A stretch of DNA of 64,000 nt. It comes from JANNPJ01 sp965200525 (GTDB lineage Bacteria; Actinomycetota; Actinomycetes; Actinomycetales; Kineosporiaceae). A program made the translations under genes and the position numbers. Within the stretch, counting starts at the first letter, position 1, and the number at the start of each line of letters is the position of its first letter. The stretch lies in NCBI GenBank assembly GCA_965200525.1, contig OZ241368.1, positions 930,001 to 994,000 on the forward strand, written 5' to 3'. Below are positions 7,838 through 17,792 of this stretch, in pieces. The notes under the pieces are model-generated. The model was not told the origin of the DNA. It saw only the letters and a program-made list of their open reading frames with translations, and ran no database searches.

Positions 7838-9463
7838 GTGTCCGCCGTCACTGGCACTGCCCCCCACCTGGAGGAAGCCGCTCCCGAGGTGCTCCGGCAG
7901 GCCCGCCGGCGGCGCTCGTTCGCCGTGATCAGCCATCCGGACGCTGGCAAGACCACCCTGACCGAGGCCCTGGCCCTGCACGGTGGCGCGATCACCGAGG
8001 CCGGGCACGTCAAGGGCAAGGAGGGACGCCGGGCCGTCGTCTCGGACTGGCAGGAGATGGAACGGGCCCGGGGCATCTCGATCTCGTCGGCCGCCCTGCA
8101 GTTCGAGCACAAGGGGTACGTGCTCAACCTGGTCGACACCCCCGGTCACTCCGACTTCTCCGAGGACACCTACCGGGTGCTGACCGCGGTCGACTGCGCG
8201 ATCATGCTGATCGACGCGGCCAAGGGCATGGAACGCCAGACCCGCAAGCTTTTCGAGGTCTGCCGGGCCCGGGGCCTGCCGGTGATCACGGTGATCAACA
8301 AGTGGGACCGTCCCGGCCGCTCCGCGCTGGAGCTGATGGACGAGATCGAGGAGCGCACCGGCATGGTGCCGACCCCGCTGACCTGGCCGGTCGGCGAGGC
8401 CGGGGACTTCCGCGGGGTGCTCGACCGGCGTACCGGCGGGTACATCACCTTCACCCGGACGGCGGGCGGGGCCACCCGGGCCGGCGAGGAGCACCTCGAC
8501 GCCGAGGCCGCGGCGGACCGCGAGGGCTCGGTCTGGGAGACGGCGGTGGAGGAGACCCAGCTGCTCACCGAGACCGGCGCCGTCCACGACGACGAGATGT
8601 TCCTGACCGGGGCCAGCACCCCGGTGCTGTTCTCCTCGGCCGTGCTCAACTTCGGCATCGACCAGATCCTCACCGTGCTGCTGGAGCACGCCCCCAGCCC
8701 GGCCGCCCGGCCCGACAGCTCCGGCGGCTCCCGGCCGCTGGAGGCGCCGTTCAGCGGCCAGGTGTTCAAGATCCAGGCCGGTATGGACCGGGCTCACCGC
8801 GACCGGGTGGCGTTCGTCCGGATCTGCTCGGGCCACTTCGAGCGGGGCATGAGCGTGACCAACGCCCGCACCCGCCGGGCCCTGGCCACCCGGTACGCCC
8901 AGCAGGTGTTCGGCTCGTCCCGCTCCGGCCTCGACGAGGGCTGGCCGGGCGACGTGATCGGCCTGATCAACGCCTCCGCGATCAAGGTCGGCGACACCCT
9001 CTACCTGGACCGCGCGGTCGAGTTCCCGCCGATCCCGAGCTTCGCCCCGGAACTCTTCGTGGTCGCCCGCTCGACCGACATCAGCCGGTACAAGCAGTTC
9101 CAGCGGGGTATCGCCGAGCTGGACGGCGAGGGCGTGGTGCAGGTACTGCGCTCGGACCTGCGCGGCGACCAGGCGCCGGTGCTGGCCGCGGTCGGGCCGA
9201 TGCAGTTCGAGGTGGTGCAGCACCGGATGGCGGCCGACTTTAACGCCGGGGTCGAGCTCGATCCGCTGCCCTACACCCTGGCCCACCGCACCGACGCCGC
9301 CTCGGCCGCCTGGCTCAACAGCCAGCGCGAGGTCGAGGTGCTGAAACGCCCGGACGGCACACTGATCGCCGTCTTCACCGATCTGTGGCGGGTGCGCCGG
9401 GTGCAGCGCGAGCACCCGGAGATCACCCTGGAACCGCTCACCGCCGGCGGCGACCCGCTCTGA
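7838..9463 (+). CDS. prfC: Peptide chain release factor 3
   Basis: GTPase that removes RF1/RF2 from the ribosome after termination. 541 residues from the GTG at 7838, close to the family norm of about 530. G1 SHPDAGKTTLTEAL, switch region GISISSAALQFEH, G3 DTPGHSDFSEDTYR and G4 NKWDRPG are present, followed by the translation-factor beta barrel and the RF3 C-terminal domain (GPMQFEVVQHRM). The open frame extends upstream to 7496, over argJ's start on the other strand, but the protein-like sequence begins at VSAVTGTAPHL. RF3 is patchily distributed in actinobacteria. Confidence 0.93.
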   Translation: MSAVTGTAPHLEEAAPEVLRQARRRRSFAVISHPDAGKTTLTEALALHGGAITEAGHVKGKEGRRAVVSDWQEMERARGISISSAALQFEHKGYVLNLVDTPGHSDFSEDTYRVLTAVDCAIMLIDAAKGMERQTRKLFEVCRARGLPVITVINKWDRPGRSALELMDEIEERTGMVPTPLTWPVGEAGDFRGVLDRRTGGYITFTRTAGGATRAGEEHLDAEAAADREGSVWETAVEETQLLTETGAVHDDEMFLTGASTPVLFSSAVLNFGIDQILTVLLEHAPSPAARPDSSGGSRPLEAPFSGQVFKIQAGMDRAHRDRVAFVRICSGHFERGMSVTNARTRRALATRYAQQVFGSSRSGLDEGWPGDVIGLINASAIKVGDTLYLDRAVEFPPIPSFAPELFVVARSTDISRYKQFQRGIAELDGEGVVQVLRSDLRGDQAPVLAAVGPMQFEVVQHRMAADFNAGVELDPLPYTLAHRTDAASAAWLNSQREVEVLKRPDGTLIAVFTDLWRVRRVQREHPEITLEPLTAGGDPL

Positions 9464-9494
9464 GCCGAGTGGGCTCAGGCGGGTTCGGCCGGGC

Positions 9495-10616
9495 TCACTT
9501 CTTGGCGGTGACGACGATGTCGTGCAGCTGGGCGTCGAACTTGCCGTTGCCGTCCGGCCCCAGGCTGCTGACCCAGATCAGCCAGTACTGGTGCGAGCCG
9601 CCGGCCGAACCGTCCAGGGTGGTCGGCCCGGAGGCGCCGGACTTGGCCGCGGCGACCTTGGTGTAGCCGGTCGCCGGGGCCGAGGCCTGATCGGCGGTGC
9701 GCAGGTCGACCGTGATCGGGCCGGTGCCGGCGTCGAAGCTGACGCTGGACACGTTCTGGGCCGAGCCCAGGTCGAGGACCAGGCCGACCCCCTTCTTCAG
9801 GTTGCCGAACTTGGCCGTGTTGTAGCCCTCGGTGTCCCAGACGCCGTTCTTGTTCTTGAAGCCCGAACCCCCGGGCACCGGATCGAGACTGGTGATCGTC
9901 TTGGACAGCTTGGCCGGCGGAGCCGTGGCCGTGACCTTCGGGGTGGCGACCTTCGTGTTGTCGGGCTGGTTGCCCAGGGTGACCACCAGCCCGACGGCGA
10001 CCGCGATGACGACGACGAGCGCGCCCAGCCCGAGCAGCAGGTTGCGCCGGCGGGCCCCGTGGCCCGGCCCGGCCGGGTCGATCGGCCCGGACGGCGAGGC
10101 CACCGGGATCGCGGCCGAGGGCGGTGGCGCCCCCTGGCCGGGGCGCAGCGGCGGCGCCTGGAGCATCGGGATGCCGTAGGCGGCCGAGTGCGGGGCCGGC
10201 GGGCGGCGGCGGGCCATCAGCTCCGGCGGGATGAAGGGCTCACGCGGGATCACCGGTTCGGCCGGCACCCCGGACTCGGCCAGCGGCATCGAGCCGGTGT
10301 ACATGCCCCGCTCGACCATCGGCATCGGGCCGGTCGGGATGTCGATCGGGTCCGGCGCGGGCGGCATGGCCGCAGCCGGGGCTGAGCTCGAGCTGGACGG
10401 CGGGGTGGACGCGGGGTCCGGCGTCGGGGTGGCCGGAGTATGGGTGGCCGGGGTGGTCTCAGCGGTGGGGGGCATGGGTAACGGGGGGCCTTCGGACGGG
10501 GTCGGAACCGGGCGCACCAGCTCCGGCGGGGGTGGCGGTAGCTCCCGAGTGTGACCGGGCTCTGACGGGATCAGCTCGGTCGCTGTCTCCTCCGTGGAGT
10601 TTTCCGTTTCCGACAA
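9495..10616 (-). CDS. Membrane-anchored protein with extracellular discoidin-like domain
   Basis: About 373 residues. Order: a long Pro/Ala/Thr/Ser-rich cytoplasmic region (about 1-195, with PPPPPEL and TPATPTP stretches), a basic patch, one TM helix (LLLGLGALVVVIAVAVGLVV, about 203-222), then a compact external domain of about 140 residues. That domain (VWDTEGYNTAKFGNLKKGVG...VLDLG...) resembles the discoidin-like domain attached to actinobacterial MviN/MurJ-associated pseudokinases. Role in envelope biogenesis is inference. I prefer a TTG start at 10616 because GGAAGGAA lies just upstream; the frame is open further to a GTG at 10646. Confidence 0.65.
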   Translation of the reverse strand: MSETENSTEETATELIPSEPGHTRELPPPPPELVRPVPTPSEGPPLPMPPTAETTPATHTPATPTPDPASTPPSSSSSAPAAAMPPAPDPIDIPTGPMPMVERGMYTGSMPLAESGVPAEPVIPREPFIPPELMARRRPPAPHSAAYGIPMLQAPPLRPGQGAPPPSAAIPVASPSGPIDPAGPGHGARRRNLLLGLGALVVVIAVAVGLVVTLGNQPDNTKVATPKVTATAPPAKLSKTITSLDPVPGGSGFKNKNGVWDTEGYNTAKFGNLKKGVGLVLDLGSAQNVSSVSFDAGTGPITVDLRTADQASAPATGYTKVAAAKSGASGPTTLDGSAGGSHQYWLIWVSSLGPDGNGKFDAQLHDIVVTAKK

Positions 10617-10726
10617 GACCGTTCCTTCCGTTTGCTGGCACCCCACGGTACGCGGGCTCGGCGGTGAGCCCGAATCGACAGCTCCCGATCACCGGCCGGC
10701 GGGCTGCTCCCCGCCGTCATCGGTGA

Positions 10727-11005
10727 TCACGAGCGGTGCCCCGGGCCCGGCTCACTGGGATCCGGCTCCTCGGGCAGCTCGACCCCGAAGTTGGCCACGA
10801 TCACCGCGATCGGCGGCAGGACCGCCGCAATCATGCTCATCACCACCGCCGCGGTGGTCGAGTAGAGCCGGACCCAGGTCCAGGCGAGCGTGATCAGCAG
10901 TAGGCAGGTGCCCATGATCGCCAGGTAGCGGCGAATCCGGGTGCGCTCGCCGACCGGGGCGGGGTGCGACCGGGCCGGTGGTCGGGGCTGGTCACCACTG
11001 GGCAT
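10727..11005 (-). CDS. DUF3099-type small membrane protein
   Basis: 92-residue protein with a basic N-terminus and two hydrophobic helices (about 27-45 and 52-72): RRYLAIMGTCLLLITLAW, then VVMSMIAAVLPPIAVIVAN. This is the pattern of the actinobacterial DUF3099 family of unknown function. The C-terminus is acidic and Pro-rich. The open frame continues far upstream, but that part is a shadow of the next gene; the ATG at 11005 gives the family-sized product. Confidence 0.8.
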   Translation of the reverse strand: MPSGDQPRPPARSHPAPVGERTRIRRYLAIMGTCLLLITLAWTWVRLYSTTAAVVMSMIAAVLPPIAVIVANFGVELPEEPDPSEPGPGHRS

Positions 11006-11046
11006 GACTCCAGGGTAGGTCGCCGATCTGAACGCCGGCTGAACGG

Positions 11047-12378
11047 TCAGAGCCAGGTGAAGACCCGCGCCGCCGTCCCCCGGGCGGTCGATCGCAGCTG
11101 GACCAGGTCGCTGAGCTGGTGGGCCAGCCACAGCCCGCGGCCCTGCTCCTGTTCGGCCCCGACCTCGCGCTGCCCGGCCATCGGGCTGCCCAGCCGACCG
11201 CGATCGGTGACCTCGCAGACCAGCGCCCCGGGCTGGAGCCAGGTCAGCAACTCGCCGCGGCCACCGCCGTGGCGGGCCGAGTTGGCCGCGAGCTCGGCCA
11301 CGGCCTGGGTCAGGTCGGCGGTGCGCCCCGCGTCGAGGCCCACCTCGGCGGCTCGCCGGCCGACCTGGCGGCGCACCGACGACAGCTCCGAGAGGCCGAA
11401 GGTCAGCCGGGCGCACTCGGCCGGCGGCGGGGGCAGCTCGGCCCGGAACAGGGAGTTCACGTGGTGCAGGCCACCGTAGAGGGTGCTGCCCCGGTAGTCG
11501 GCCCCCTCGACCACGGCCGGGTGGCTGGCCAGGGCCGACTCGATCAGCGGGGCCGGCAGCCGGGCCACGTCGTACGGGCAGCGCAGCCACAGTGCCACGT
11601 CGGGGTCGACGGCCAGGTTGAGCAGGCCTTCGTGCAGCCGGCACTCCATCGCCGCTTCGGGCCGGCGGCCGGGCCACTGGCTCTCGCCGATCCCGCGCAC
11701 CGGCCGGCCCTCGTGCCGGGCCAGAAAGGCCAGCCAGAACGGGACGATCCGGGCCGGGTTGGCCCCGAGCTCGGTCAGGTCGCAGAACTCGACCTCGGCG
11801 CCGTCCGGTCCGAGGGCCGCCCGGAGCTGCCGCAGCCGGGGCTCGGGCAGGGCCACCAGGGCCGGCTGACCGAGGCGCAGGCCGTCCTGGACGAACGGGA
11901 CCGTGCCGGCCAGGAACTCCTCCGGGTCGCGATACAGAAAGGCCTCGTGCTGGTAGCTGGAGTGCGGCCGGCGCCGGAACGACGACCGGCCCGGGTCGGC
12001 GGCCAGCTGCCGGGCCCGGGTCGGCGAGACCCCGAGCACCACCGCGATCTCCCTGAGGCCGTACCCGTGGGCGCCGAGTCGGCGGGCCAGGGTCCGGCGC
12101 AGGGCCACCGCGGCCACCGAGACCAGGTCGGCCTCCTGCCGGGCGGCGGCCGCCGCCTCCAGCACCCGGCTGATCCCCTCCGGCACCTGGACGTCGACGA
12201 CCACCCGGACCAGGCCGGCGTCCTCGCCGGTGACCGCGCCGACCAGGCGTCGCGCGGCCGCCTCGACCTGCGACAGCCGGGGCGCCCGGGTGGTCCGGTC
12301 CAGTTGCGGAACTCGAACCACCCACGACGTACCGTCTCGCCACGAGGTGGCGGTGTACGTGGTGAGCGTGGTCGTCAT
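11047..12378 (-). CDS. HicB-like / HTH / MEDS / GHKL-ATPase four-domain regulator
   Basis: 443 residues with four recognisable parts. (1) 1-65: HicB-antitoxin-like beta domain (TYTATSWRDGTSWVVRVPQLD). (2) 105-127: helix-turn-helix (LREIAVVLGVSPTRARQLA), as in small actinobacterial HicB-HTH proteins. (3) about 143-310: MEDS sensory domain (HEAFLYRDPEEFLAGTVPF...RGIGES...CPYD). (4) about 325-443: histidine-kinase-type ATPase with N box ELAANSARHG, G1 VTDRGR and G2 GRGLWLAHQLSD. There is no phospho-acceptor His domain, so it resembles an anti-sigma/serine-kinase-type ATPase rather than a two-component sensor. ATG at 12378 with AGAGG upstream. The N-terminal fusion to the common MEDS-ATPase pair is unusual. 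Confidence 0.8.
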   Translation of the reverse strand: MTTTLTTYTATSWRDGTSWVVRVPQLDRTTRAPRLSQVEAAARRLVGAVTGEDAGLVRVVVDVQVPEGISRVLEAAAAARQEADLVSVAAVALRRTLARRLGAHGYGLREIAVVLGVSPTRARQLAADPGRSSFRRRPHSSYQHEAFLYRDPEEFLAGTVPFVQDGLRLGQPALVALPEPRLRQLRAALGPDGAEVEFCDLTELGANPARIVPFWLAFLARHEGRPVRGIGESQWPGRRPEAAMECRLHEGLLNLAVDPDVALWLRCPYDVARLPAPLIESALASHPAVVEGADYRGSTLYGGLHHVNSLFRAELPPPPAECARLTFGLSELSSVRRQVGRRAAEVGLDAGRTADLTQAVAELAANSARHGGGRGELLTWLQPGALVCEVTDRGRLGSPMAGQREVGAEQEQGRGLWLAHQLSDLVQLRSTARGTAARVFTWL

Positions 12379-12436
12379 CCTCTTAGAGTTACCCAGCCGG
12401 TGAGTGCTGAAACCTGGTCCGGGTAGCGTGGACCCC

Positions 12437-13837
<1,401 letters not shown>

Positions 13838-13838
13838 C

Positions 13839-14552
13839 TCAGCTCAGGCCGGTCACCCGCAAGGTGATGTTGAGCCGCCCGGAGCTCAGGCCGCAGGCCG
13901 GATCGGCCGTCCCGGCAAGGATTTTCGGCACGCCGTGGTAGGCGAACCGGGACGGCCCGCCGAACACGAACAGGTCGCCCGAGCGCAGCTCGACGTCGGT
14001 GTACGGCCGGCCCCGGTGCTGCGGGTTGCCGAACCGGAAGACGCAGCCGGCGCCCAGGCTGAGCGAGACCACCGGCTCCGGCGAGCGCTCGTCCTTGTCC
14101 TGGTGCAGCCCCATCCGGGCCGCGTCGTCGTAGAAGTTGATCAGCGCGGCGTCCGGGCGGTAGCCGAGACTCGTTGCCCCCGGGTAGTTCTCGCCATAGG
14201 CGGCGGCGACCGCGGCCCGCCCGAGATCGCCCAGCCGGCTCGGGAAGGGCGCCACCGCCGCTCCCCCGGCGTCCACCGCGGTGCGGGTGTAACGGTAGGG
14301 CGACCAGTGCCAGCCCAGGCAGACGGTCTGCACCGACATCAGGCCACCGGCCGGCAGCCGGGTGTGCCGGATCGGGACCGGCCCTGACGCCCAGCCCCGG
14401 CAGGCCTCGACCAGCTCGCGCTGCTGCTCCGGGTTCAGCCAGCCCGGCCGGTGGATCGCACCGGGGGCGACCTCGACCGGCGGGCGCTCGTCGGGCAGCG
14501 GCAGGGCCGGCTGCCCGGGCGGTTGCCCCGAGGGATGACGACGGACCGGCAT
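13839..14552 (-). CDS. alkB: AlkB-type 2-oxoglutarate/Fe(II) dioxygenase
   Basis: Oxidative demethylase for alkylated DNA/RNA bases. The jelly-roll motifs are present: GYRPDAALINFYDDAARMGLH with the HxD iron ligands in LHQDKDE, the distal His in RFAYHGVPKI, and the 2-oxoglutarate Arg pair in RLNITLRVTG. 237 residues from ATG at 14552, near the 216 of E. coli AlkB. The open frame reaches 14621, but that extension would run through a terminator hairpin (14592-14615), so the shorter start is preferred. No ada gene adjoins. Confidence 0.9.
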   Translation of the reverse strand: MPVRRHPSGQPPGQPALPLPDERPPVEVAPGAIHRPGWLNPEQQRELVEACRGWASGPVPIRHTRLPAGGLMSVQTVCLGWHWSPYRYTRTAVDAGGAAVAPFPSRLGDLGRAAVAAAYGENYPGATSLGYRPDAALINFYDDAARMGLHQDKDERSPEPVVSLSLGAGCVFRFGNPQHRGRPYTDVELRSGDLFVFGGPSRFAYHGVPKILAGTADPACGLSSGRLNITLRVTGLS

Positions 14553-14580
14553 GAACCGATCGTGCCACGCGAACAGCGGC

Positions 14581-14615
14581 AAAATTAAAAACGGCGACAC
14601 GTCTTCGTGTCGCCG
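14581..14615 (-). terminator. Rho-independent terminator of the 73-aa gene
   Basis: Perfect 10-bp stem CGGCGACACG (14592-14601) / CGTGTCGCCG (14606-14615), 4-base loop. On the minus strand it is followed by a run reading TTTTTAATTTT (14591-14581). One of the few classic U-tract terminators in the window. It closes transcription of the small gene at 14746-14967 and separates it from alkB. Confidence 0.85.
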
Positions 14616-14745
14616 CTGCATGGACGGGCCGAGCGATCTCGGCCGGGGAGCCGGTGTCGCGGGCGGGGACGTTCGCGCCTCTGGTCGACCGGCTGGGGCT
14701 GTACTACTGGTTGATCGGTGTTACTGGTTGATCGGAACTGCTGAC

Positions 14746-14967
14746 TTACAGGTGGGACGGGCGGATGAAGGACTGGCGGTTGAGCAGGCTCTCCAGCTCT
14801 TCGATCTCCTCAGCCGTGTGCCGGCTCAGGATGGCGTCCAGTTCGAGGCGCTCGGCCGGGGTGCTGTAGCTGGCCAGCTCCTCCTCCAGGCGCTTGTTCC
14901 GCTGGCGGATCACGCGGCGCTCGGCCAACTGGGTACGCAGGGTCGAGATGGTCTCGGGGGTGTTCAT
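14746..14967 (-). CDS. Small coiled-coil protein (73 aa)
   Basis: Unrecognised 73-residue, highly charged, almost wholly helical protein. Residues 8-33 (LRTQLAERRVIRQRNKRLEEEL) and 36-65 form heptad-like amphipathic helices; no membrane segment or signal. ATG preceded by AAGGACG, and the gene ends just before a strong terminator, so it is likely a real, discretely transcribed gene. A 14-codon frame with a consensus ribosome site lies in the same reading frame 25 codons upstream (15040-15084). Function unknown; a small adaptor or DNA-associated protein would fit its shape only loosely. Confidence 0.65.
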   Translation of the reverse strand: MNTPETISTLRTQLAERRVIRQRNKRLEEELASYSTPAERLELDAILSRHTAEEIEELESLLNRQSFIRPSHL

Positions 14968-15039
14968 GCACGTCCTTCGGATCGGGCGGTAGCGGCGAAG
15001 ATTTTCACCACTGCTTCCATTAACGACCCTCGGAGCGGA

Positions 15040-15084
15040 TTACTGACCCGTACCGCGTGTGACCTCCAGCTCAACCATGGTCAT
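15040..15084 (-). CDS. Possible 12-14 residue leader peptide
   Basis: Minus-strand ATG at 15084 (or in-frame ATG at 15078) encoding MTMVELEVTRGTGQ and a TAA stop. A perfect AGGAGG sits 7 bases before the second ATG. The frame is the same as that of the 73-aa gene, whose ATG follows 25 codons later with only this TAA between them. It could be a regulatory upstream peptide or a remnant 5-prime part of that gene. Too short for homology. Confidence 0.4.
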   Translation of the reverse strand: MTMVELEVTRGTGQ

Positions 15085-15149
15085 ACCTCCTGGTAGAAGC
15101 GGGTTTCTTGTGACCTGCGCTACTTCGGGAGCCAGAATTGGAAAACGGA

Positions 15150-15182
15150 CCCGGCGACGGGGGCAGCTCCTGCGTCGCCGGG
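15150..15182 (-). terminator. Hairpin downstream of bgl1
   Basis: Inverted repeat CCCGGCGACG (15150-15159) / CGTCGCCGGG (15173-15182), 13-base loop. On the minus strand it is followed by TCCGTTTTCC. It lies about 85 bases after the bgl1 stop, at the end of the LacI-ABC-bgl unit. The weak T-run makes this a probable rather than certain terminator. Confidence 0.5.
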
Positions 15183-15266
15183 CCCGCCGTTGGGGGGCCT
15201 TGCTGTGGTGCGGTCAGTGCGGTCAGTGCGGTGGTGCGGTCGGTGGGGTCAGTGCACTGGTGGGGG

Positions 15267-16703
15267 TCAGTGCTTACGGGCGGCGGCCGCCGTGTCCCGG
15301 AACCACAGTGCGCTCTGCTTGGGGGTGCGCTCCTGGGTGTCGTAGTCGACCCGGATGATCCCGAACCGCTTGACGTAGCCGTACGACCACTCGAAGTTGT
15401 CCAGCAACGACCAGGCCAGGTAGCCCCGGATGTCGGCGCCCTGGTTGCGGGCCTCCTGCACGGCCGAGATGTGCGAGGCCAGGTAGGCCGTCCGGTCGAC
15501 GTCCAGGATCGAGCCGTCGGCCTCGACGGTGTCCTCGAAGGCGGCCCCGTTCTCGGTGATCACGATGGGCAGGCCTGGGTAGTCGTGGCTGATCCGGACC
15601 AGCAGCTCGGTGAAGCACTCCGGGACGATCTCCCAGCCCATCGCCGTCACCGGCCGGCCGCGAAGGACCGGGCGGGTGACCGGCAGGCCCTTCTCGTCGG
15701 TGGTGCTGCCGTTCTCGTCGGTGCCGGAGAACAACCAGCCCGAGTAGTAGTTGACGCCGAGCACGTCCAGCGGCTGGCTGATGATCTCCAGGTCGCCGTC
15801 CTGGACCGGCAACTCGATGCCGACCGCGGCCAGGTCGGCCACGACGTCCTCCGGGTAGTGGCCCTTGACCAGCGGGTCGAGGTAGATCCGGGTACCCAGG
15901 CCGTCGGCCCGGCGGGCGGCGTCCCGGTCGAGGTCGGTGTCGGTGGCCGGGTCGGAGGTGCCCAGGTTGAGCGTGATCCCGAGCTCGATCGGCGTGGTCG
16001 CCGCCGCCCGCAGCCGCTGAGCGGCCAGGCCGTGGCCGAGCAGCAGGTGGTGGACGGCGTGGATCCCGTCGGCGAAGTCGGTCCGGCCCGGCGCCTGCAG
16101 GCCCATCGCGTAGCCGAGCATGGCCGAGCACCAGGGCTCGTTCAGCGTCGTCCAGATCTTGACCCGGTCCTGGAGCTTGTCGAACACCAGCTCGGCGTAG
16201 TCGGCGAACCGGTAGGCGGTGTCGCGCACCGGCCAGCCGCCGGCGTCCTCGAGCTCCTGGGGCAGGTCCCAGTGATAGAGCGTGACCCACGGGTCGATCC
16301 CCTGGGCCAGCAGCTCGTCGACCAGCCGGGAGTAGAAGTCCAGGCCCTTGGCGTTGGCCGGGCCGCGCCCGCCCGGCTGCACCCGGGGCCAGGCCACCGA
16401 GAACCGGTAGGTGTCCAGGCCGAGATCCTTGATCAGGCCCACGTCGGAAGGCATCCGGTGGTAGTGGTCGCAGGCGATGTCACCGTTGTCACCGTTGTCG
16501 ATCGCGCCCGGCACCCGGCTGTAGGTGTCCCAGATCGACGGCGTGCGACCGTCCTCGGCCACCGCACCCTCGATCTGGTAGGCCGCCGTCGCGACCCCCC
16601 AGCGGAAGTCCGCCGGCAGGTCGAGCTCGATCGCGGGCCCGTGCTGGGTCGCGGTGATCAGGTCCGGGCCAGGGTTCAGGCCCGGAGTGGTGCTGGTGTC
16701 CAT
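15267..16703 (-). CDS. GH1 beta-glucosidase (bgl1)
   Basis: Cytoplasmic family 1 glycoside hydrolase splitting beta-glucosides such as cellobiose or laminaribiose by a retaining mechanism. 478 residues, normal for the family. N-terminal FRWGVATAAYQIEGA, acid/base Glu189 in TLNEPW, nucleophile Glu384 in ITENGAAF, and the C-terminal WSLLDNFEW sugar-binding block are all present. No signal peptide. It is the last gene of a leftward unit carrying a LacI regulator and a Dpp/Opp-type transporter, which implies hydrolysis of imported oligosaccharides. A second GH1 gene lies at 29804. Confidence 0.93.
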   Translation of the reverse strand: MDTSTTPGLNPGPDLITATQHGPAIELDLPADFRWGVATAAYQIEGAVAEDGRTPSIWDTYSRVPGAIDNGDNGDIACDHYHRMPSDVGLIKDLGLDTYRFSVAWPRVQPGGRGPANAKGLDFYSRLVDELLAQGIDPWVTLYHWDLPQELEDAGGWPVRDTAYRFADYAELVFDKLQDRVKIWTTLNEPWCSAMLGYAMGLQAPGRTDFADGIHAVHHLLLGHGLAAQRLRAAATTPIELGITLNLGTSDPATDTDLDRDAARRADGLGTRIYLDPLVKGHYPEDVVADLAAVGIELPVQDGDLEIISQPLDVLGVNYYSGWLFSGTDENGSTTDEKGLPVTRPVLRGRPVTAMGWEIVPECFTELLVRISHDYPGLPIVITENGAAFEDTVEADGSILDVDRTAYLASHISAVQEARNQGADIRGYLAWSLLDNFEWSYGYVKRFGIIRVDYDTQERTPKQSALWFRDTAAAARKH

Positions 16704-16723
16704 CGTTCTCCTCAGGTGGAAGT

Positions 16724-16756
16724 TCCCGCCGGGGCCGTCAGGAGCGCCCGGCGGGA
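16724..16756 (-). promoter_or_regulatory. Intercistronic hairpin between transporter ATPase and bgl1
   Basis: Stem TCCCGCCGGG (16724-16733) / CCCGGCGGGA (16747-16756) with a 13-base loop in the 69-base gap between the dppD-like gene and bgl1. No T-run follows on the minus strand, so it more likely tunes mRNA stability or read-through than ends transcription. Confidence 0.5.
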
Positions 16757-16772
16757 GAAGGAATTCCCGCGG

Positions 16773-17788
<1,016 letters not shown>

Positions 17789-17792
<4 letters not shown>

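Larger units (their letters stand above)
14968..15266. other. Intergenic region between small coiled-coil gene and bgl1
   Basis: 299 bases without a long gene. It holds the short leader frame (15040-15084), a 10-bp hairpin likely ending the bgl1 transcript (15150-15182), and an imperfect direct-repeat stretch built on GTGCGGTCA/GGTCAGTGC units (about 15207-15270). No tRNA-like or riboswitch-like fold was recognised. Confidence 0.5.

Noticed and set aside
10727..12343. 538-codon minus-strand frame read as one protein
   Set aside because: Its upstream two thirds are the shifted frame of the MEDS-ATPase gene; only the last 92 codons (DUF3099) are protein-like.
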